A program made the position numbers and the translations under genes. From Erysipelotrichaceae bacterium (GTDB taxonomy: Bacteria; Bacillota_I; Bacilli_A; Erysipelotrichales; Coprobacillaceae): 6,552 nt of DNA. Below, piece by piece: positions 4,439 through 6,552 of this stretch. The stretch lies in contig JAJQGQ010000047.1 in assembly GCA_021200395.1 (NCBI GenBank), positions 1 to 6,552 of the forward strand, given 5' to 3'. Positions within the stretch are counted from its first letter, which is position 1. Each line of letters opens with the position of its first letter. The notes below the pieces were generated by a model. It searched no databases, had not been told where the DNA came from, and was given only the letters and a program-made list of their open reading frames with translations.

Positions 4439-6460
4439 ATGAGAAGTCAGCATAGTTATAGCTATAGTTCTATAAATACAAAAAAGAAATTTGATATGAA
4501 ATATATCATCATAGCTATTGTGGCCATAGTTGCAGTTATAGGTGTTGTATTATTCTTTTTTGTATTTAACGGTGATAAAAAGGAATCTACTTTAAATGAA
4601 TTTTATTCTTATATTGAACAACAAGATTATGAAAGTATGTACGCTTTGATTGATGATTCTAATACGGAATATAGTAAAGAAGATTTTATTACGCGTAATA
4701 CTAATATTTATGAAGGTATTGAAGCTAGTAATATTGAAATAGAAGTAATAGATGAAGAAAATGATACATTAACTTATACAATAACCATGGATTCAATAGC
4801 TGGTACAATCACTTTTGACAATACAACAACTTTTAAAGACAATAAAATTATTTGGGATGATTCGTTTATTTTTCCTGATTTAACAAGTAGTGATAAAGTA
4901 AGAATTATTGAAACTGATGCTACAAGAGGTTCAATCTATGATAGAAACAACATTGCTTTAGCAACCCAGGGAGATGCTTATTCTGTAGGTTTAGTACCTG
5001 GTAAATTGAATGGTGAAGATGATTATGAAGAAATAGCTGAATTATTAGATTTGACAATAGAAAGTATTCAAAATACTATGAGTGCATCTTGGATTACTGA
5101 TGATTCTTTTGTACCATTAAAAACCATTACTAAAGATGATGATAATTTAGTGAACGATTTATTACTTATCGATGGTGTTAAATTATCGACTATAACGATT
5201 AGAACTTATCCTTATGGTGAAATAACATCTCATTTAACAGGTTATATACAAAAGGTTACTGCTGATGATTTAGAAAATCATGAAGGTGAAGGTTATGATG
5301 AAAATTCTTATATTGGTAGAAGTGGTATTGAAGCTGCTTATGAAGAACAACTAAGAGGTACAAATGGTGTTGAAATTAGAATTGTTGATGAAAACAATAG
5401 TTTAATATCAACAGTTGCTAAAATAGATGTACAAGATGGTGAAGATGTTATATTAACCGTTGATATTGAATTACAACAAGATTTATATGAAGCTTTTGAA
5501 GATGATGAAAGTGCATCTGTAGCACTTGACCCTACAACTGGCGAAGTATTAGCTCTAGTGAGTACACCTTCATATGATAGCAATGATTTTATTTTAGGTT
5601 ACACAACAGATGAATGGAGCGAACTCAATGATGATGAAGCCGAACCACTTACCAATCGTTTTAAAGCCACTTATGTTCCTGGTTCAACCATGAAAACTAT
5701 AACAGCTTCTATTGGTTTAGAAACATATACATTGGACCCTGATGAAGATTTAACAACGGAAAGTTCATGGCAAAATGATTCATCTTGGGGAAGTTATTAT
5801 GTCACAACTGATCATGCCGCTTCACCAAATACTTTATACAATGCATTAGTAAAATCTGATAATGTCTATTTTGCAAAAGCCGCTTTACAAATAGGTGCTG
5901 ATAATTTAATAGCTGGTTATGAATCATTAAAGATTGGTGAAGAAATACCATTTGAATTGGCATTGAACACTTCACAATATACAAGTGATACTTTTGAAGA
6001 TGACATTCAAATAGCTGATAGTGGTTATGGACAAGGTGAAATTCTCATGAATCCTGTACAAGTTGCTTCTATTTATAGTTTATATGTTAATGATGGACAA
6101 ATGATGACACCACATGTTGTCTCTACAACTGAACAATCCGTCTGGGCAGAACCATTCTCAACTGATACAGTTGATACCGTATTAGAAGCGTTAACTGGTG
6201 TTGTGAGTGATTCTAATGGTACAGGACATTCTATTTATAGTAGTTCTGTAACTTTAGCAGGTAAAACAGGTACAGGTGAAATCAAAGCTTCACAAGATGA
6301 TACATCTGGTACAGAAATTGGTTGGTTTACTGTCATGAGTGTTGATAGTGATACACCAATTGTTATTACGACAATGGTTGAAGATGTTAAAGATCGTGGT
6401 GGTAGCAGTTATGTTGTATCTCAGTTAAAAGAACCTTTATATAATTATCTAGGAATCTAA
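4439..6460 (+). CDS. Class B penicillin-binding protein, MecA/PBP5 type with NTF2-like domain
   Basis: A 673-residue D,D-transpeptidase that crosslinks peptidoglycan outside the membrane. A basic cytoplasmic tail (1-20) precedes one membrane segment (about 21-43). Residues 48-147 form a MecA_N/NTF2-like domain (TLNEFYSYIEQQDYESMY start). The dimerisation/pedestal domain covers about 155-335, with RGSIYDRN (163-170) and GRSGIEAAYEEQLRG (293-307). The transpeptidase domain (about 336-673) has the nucleophile motif S416-T-M-K419, S473-D-N475, KTGT (609-612) and the GYGQGE region (529-534). All three active-site motifs are present, so it should be active. There is no transglycosylase domain and no PASTA repeats. 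The layout matches staphylococcal MecA, enterococcal PBP5 and Bacillus subtilis PbpC, a group often of low beta-lactam affinity; affinity cannot be read from sequence alone. No cysteine is present. The ATG at 4439 is chosen by the AGGAGGTG site. It may be read both from its own promoter and from the upstream small gene. Confidence 0.93.
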   Translation: MRSQHSYSYSSINTKKKFDMKYIIIAIVAIVAVIGVVLFFFVFNGDKKESTLNEFYSYIEQQDYESMYALIDDSNTEYSKEDFITRNTNIYEGIEASNIEIEVIDEENDTLTYTITMDSIAGTITFDNTTTFKDNKIIWDDSFIFPDLTSSDKVRIIETDATRGSIYDRNNIALATQGDAYSVGLVPGKLNGEDDYEEIAELLDLTIESIQNTMSASWITDDSFVPLKTITKDDDNLVNDLLLIDGVKLSTITIRTYPYGEITSHLTGYIQKVTADDLENHEGEGYDENSYIGRSGIEAAYEEQLRGTNGVEIRIVDENNSLISTVAKIDVQDGEDVILTVDIELQQDLYEAFEDDESASVALDPTTGEVLALVSTPSYDSNDFILGYTTDEWSELNDDEAEPLTNRFKATYVPGSTMKTITASIGLETYTLDPDEDLTTESSWQNDSSWGSYYVTTDHAASPNTLYNALVKSDNVYFAKAALQIGADNLIAGYESLKIGEEIPFELALNTSQYTSDTFEDDIQIADSGYGQGEILMNPVQVASIYSLYVNDGQMMTPHVVSTTEQSVWAEPFSTDTVDTVLEALTGVVSDSNGTGHSIYSSSVTLAGKTGTGEIKASQDDTSGTEIGWFTVMSVDSDTPIVITTMVEDVKDRGGSSYVVSQLKEPLYNYLGI

Positions 6461-6466
6461 GAAATT

Positions 6467-6495
6467 AAAACATGATCATTACTGATCATGTTTTT
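6467..6495 (+). terminator. Strong hairpin terminator after the PBP gene, probably bidirectional
   Basis: A 12-bp perfect stem (6467-6478 with 6483-6494, core CATGATCA/TGATCATG) around a TTAC loop has an A tract on its left side and T residues on its right. It could therefore stop transcription from both strands. It starts 7 bases after the PBP stop codon. Confidence 0.9.
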
Positions 6496-6500
6496 CTGGG

Positions 6501-6549
6501 TAATCAAATTTTGTTCGGGTCCCGATAAGTAATGCAATTTTGTTCGGGT
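6501..6549. repeat. Imperfect 20-bp direct repeat at the right edge, possible insertion-sequence end
   Basis: Two 20-base copies (6501-6520 and 6530-6549) match at 18 of 20 positions and share the exact 14-mer AATTTTGTTCGGGT (6507-6520, 6536-6549), with a 29-base period. The first copy runs into a short palindrome TCGGGTCCCGA (6515-6525). The CGGGT core is GC-rich against an AT-rich background, and the pair lies just after a terminator. Repeated transposase-binding sites at an element end, as in IS21-family elements, would look like this, but no transposase gene is within the window. Confidence 0.6.
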
Positions 6550-6552
6550 AAA

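Noticed and set aside
5338..5583. Minus-strand open frame of 81 codons inside the PBP gene
   Set aside because: Ser/Thr/Cys-rich antisense of conserved PBP coding sequence; no domain.
5802..5984. Minus-strand open frame of 60 codons inside the PBP gene
   Set aside because: Antisense shadow with no recognisable motif, lying over the SDN region of the transpeptidase.
6501..6549. CRISPR array
   Set aside because: Only two imperfect 20-base copies with a 9-base gap; too short for a repeat-spacer pattern.

Overview
The window is AT-rich (GC roughly 30 % by eye) and all five genes lie on the + strand. Codon use is A/T-biased, Shine-Dalgarno sites are strong (AAGGAG, AGGAGGTG), promoters resemble the sigma-A consensus, and intergenic gaps are short (45-92 bp). 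This points to a low-GC Firmicute, plausibly a gut Erysipelotrichia/Coprobacillus-like lineage; that placement is inference from composition and gene style, not a match.

Layout, left to right: (1) the 3' part of lysA (diaminopimelate decarboxylase), cut by the left edge just before its PLP lysine and ending in a hairpin terminator that overlaps its stop codon. (2) A membrane-anchored, Ig-like-domain-bearing N-acetylmuramoyl-L-alanine amidase (Amidase_3). (3) A 468-residue amidophosphoribosyltransferase (PurF)-like protein whose PRPP and Fe-S parts look intact but whose glutaminase site has lost its catalytic cysteine and other key residues. It has its own promoter in front and a terminator behind. 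(4) A 129-residue helical protein, possibly a degenerate ferritin-like bundle, of unknown function. (5) A MecA/PBP5-type class B penicillin-binding protein with an NTF2-like domain, closed by a strong 12-bp hairpin terminator. Beyond that terminator the last ~50 bases hold a GC-richer imperfect direct repeat that may be the end of an insertion sequence.

The likely transcription units are: lysA with upstream genes outside the window; amidase and PurF-like (an internal promoter before the latter); and the helical protein with the PBP (an internal promoter before the PBP). Three of the five genes act on peptidoglycan or its precursors: lysA makes L-lysine from meso-DAP, the amidase cuts the stem peptide from the glycan, and the PBP crosslinks. 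The PurF-like gene has no purine-synthesis neighbours here and is the most unusual object. No CRISPR array, tRNA, rRNA or riboswitch was seen, and no gene-free stretch exceeds 100 bases.
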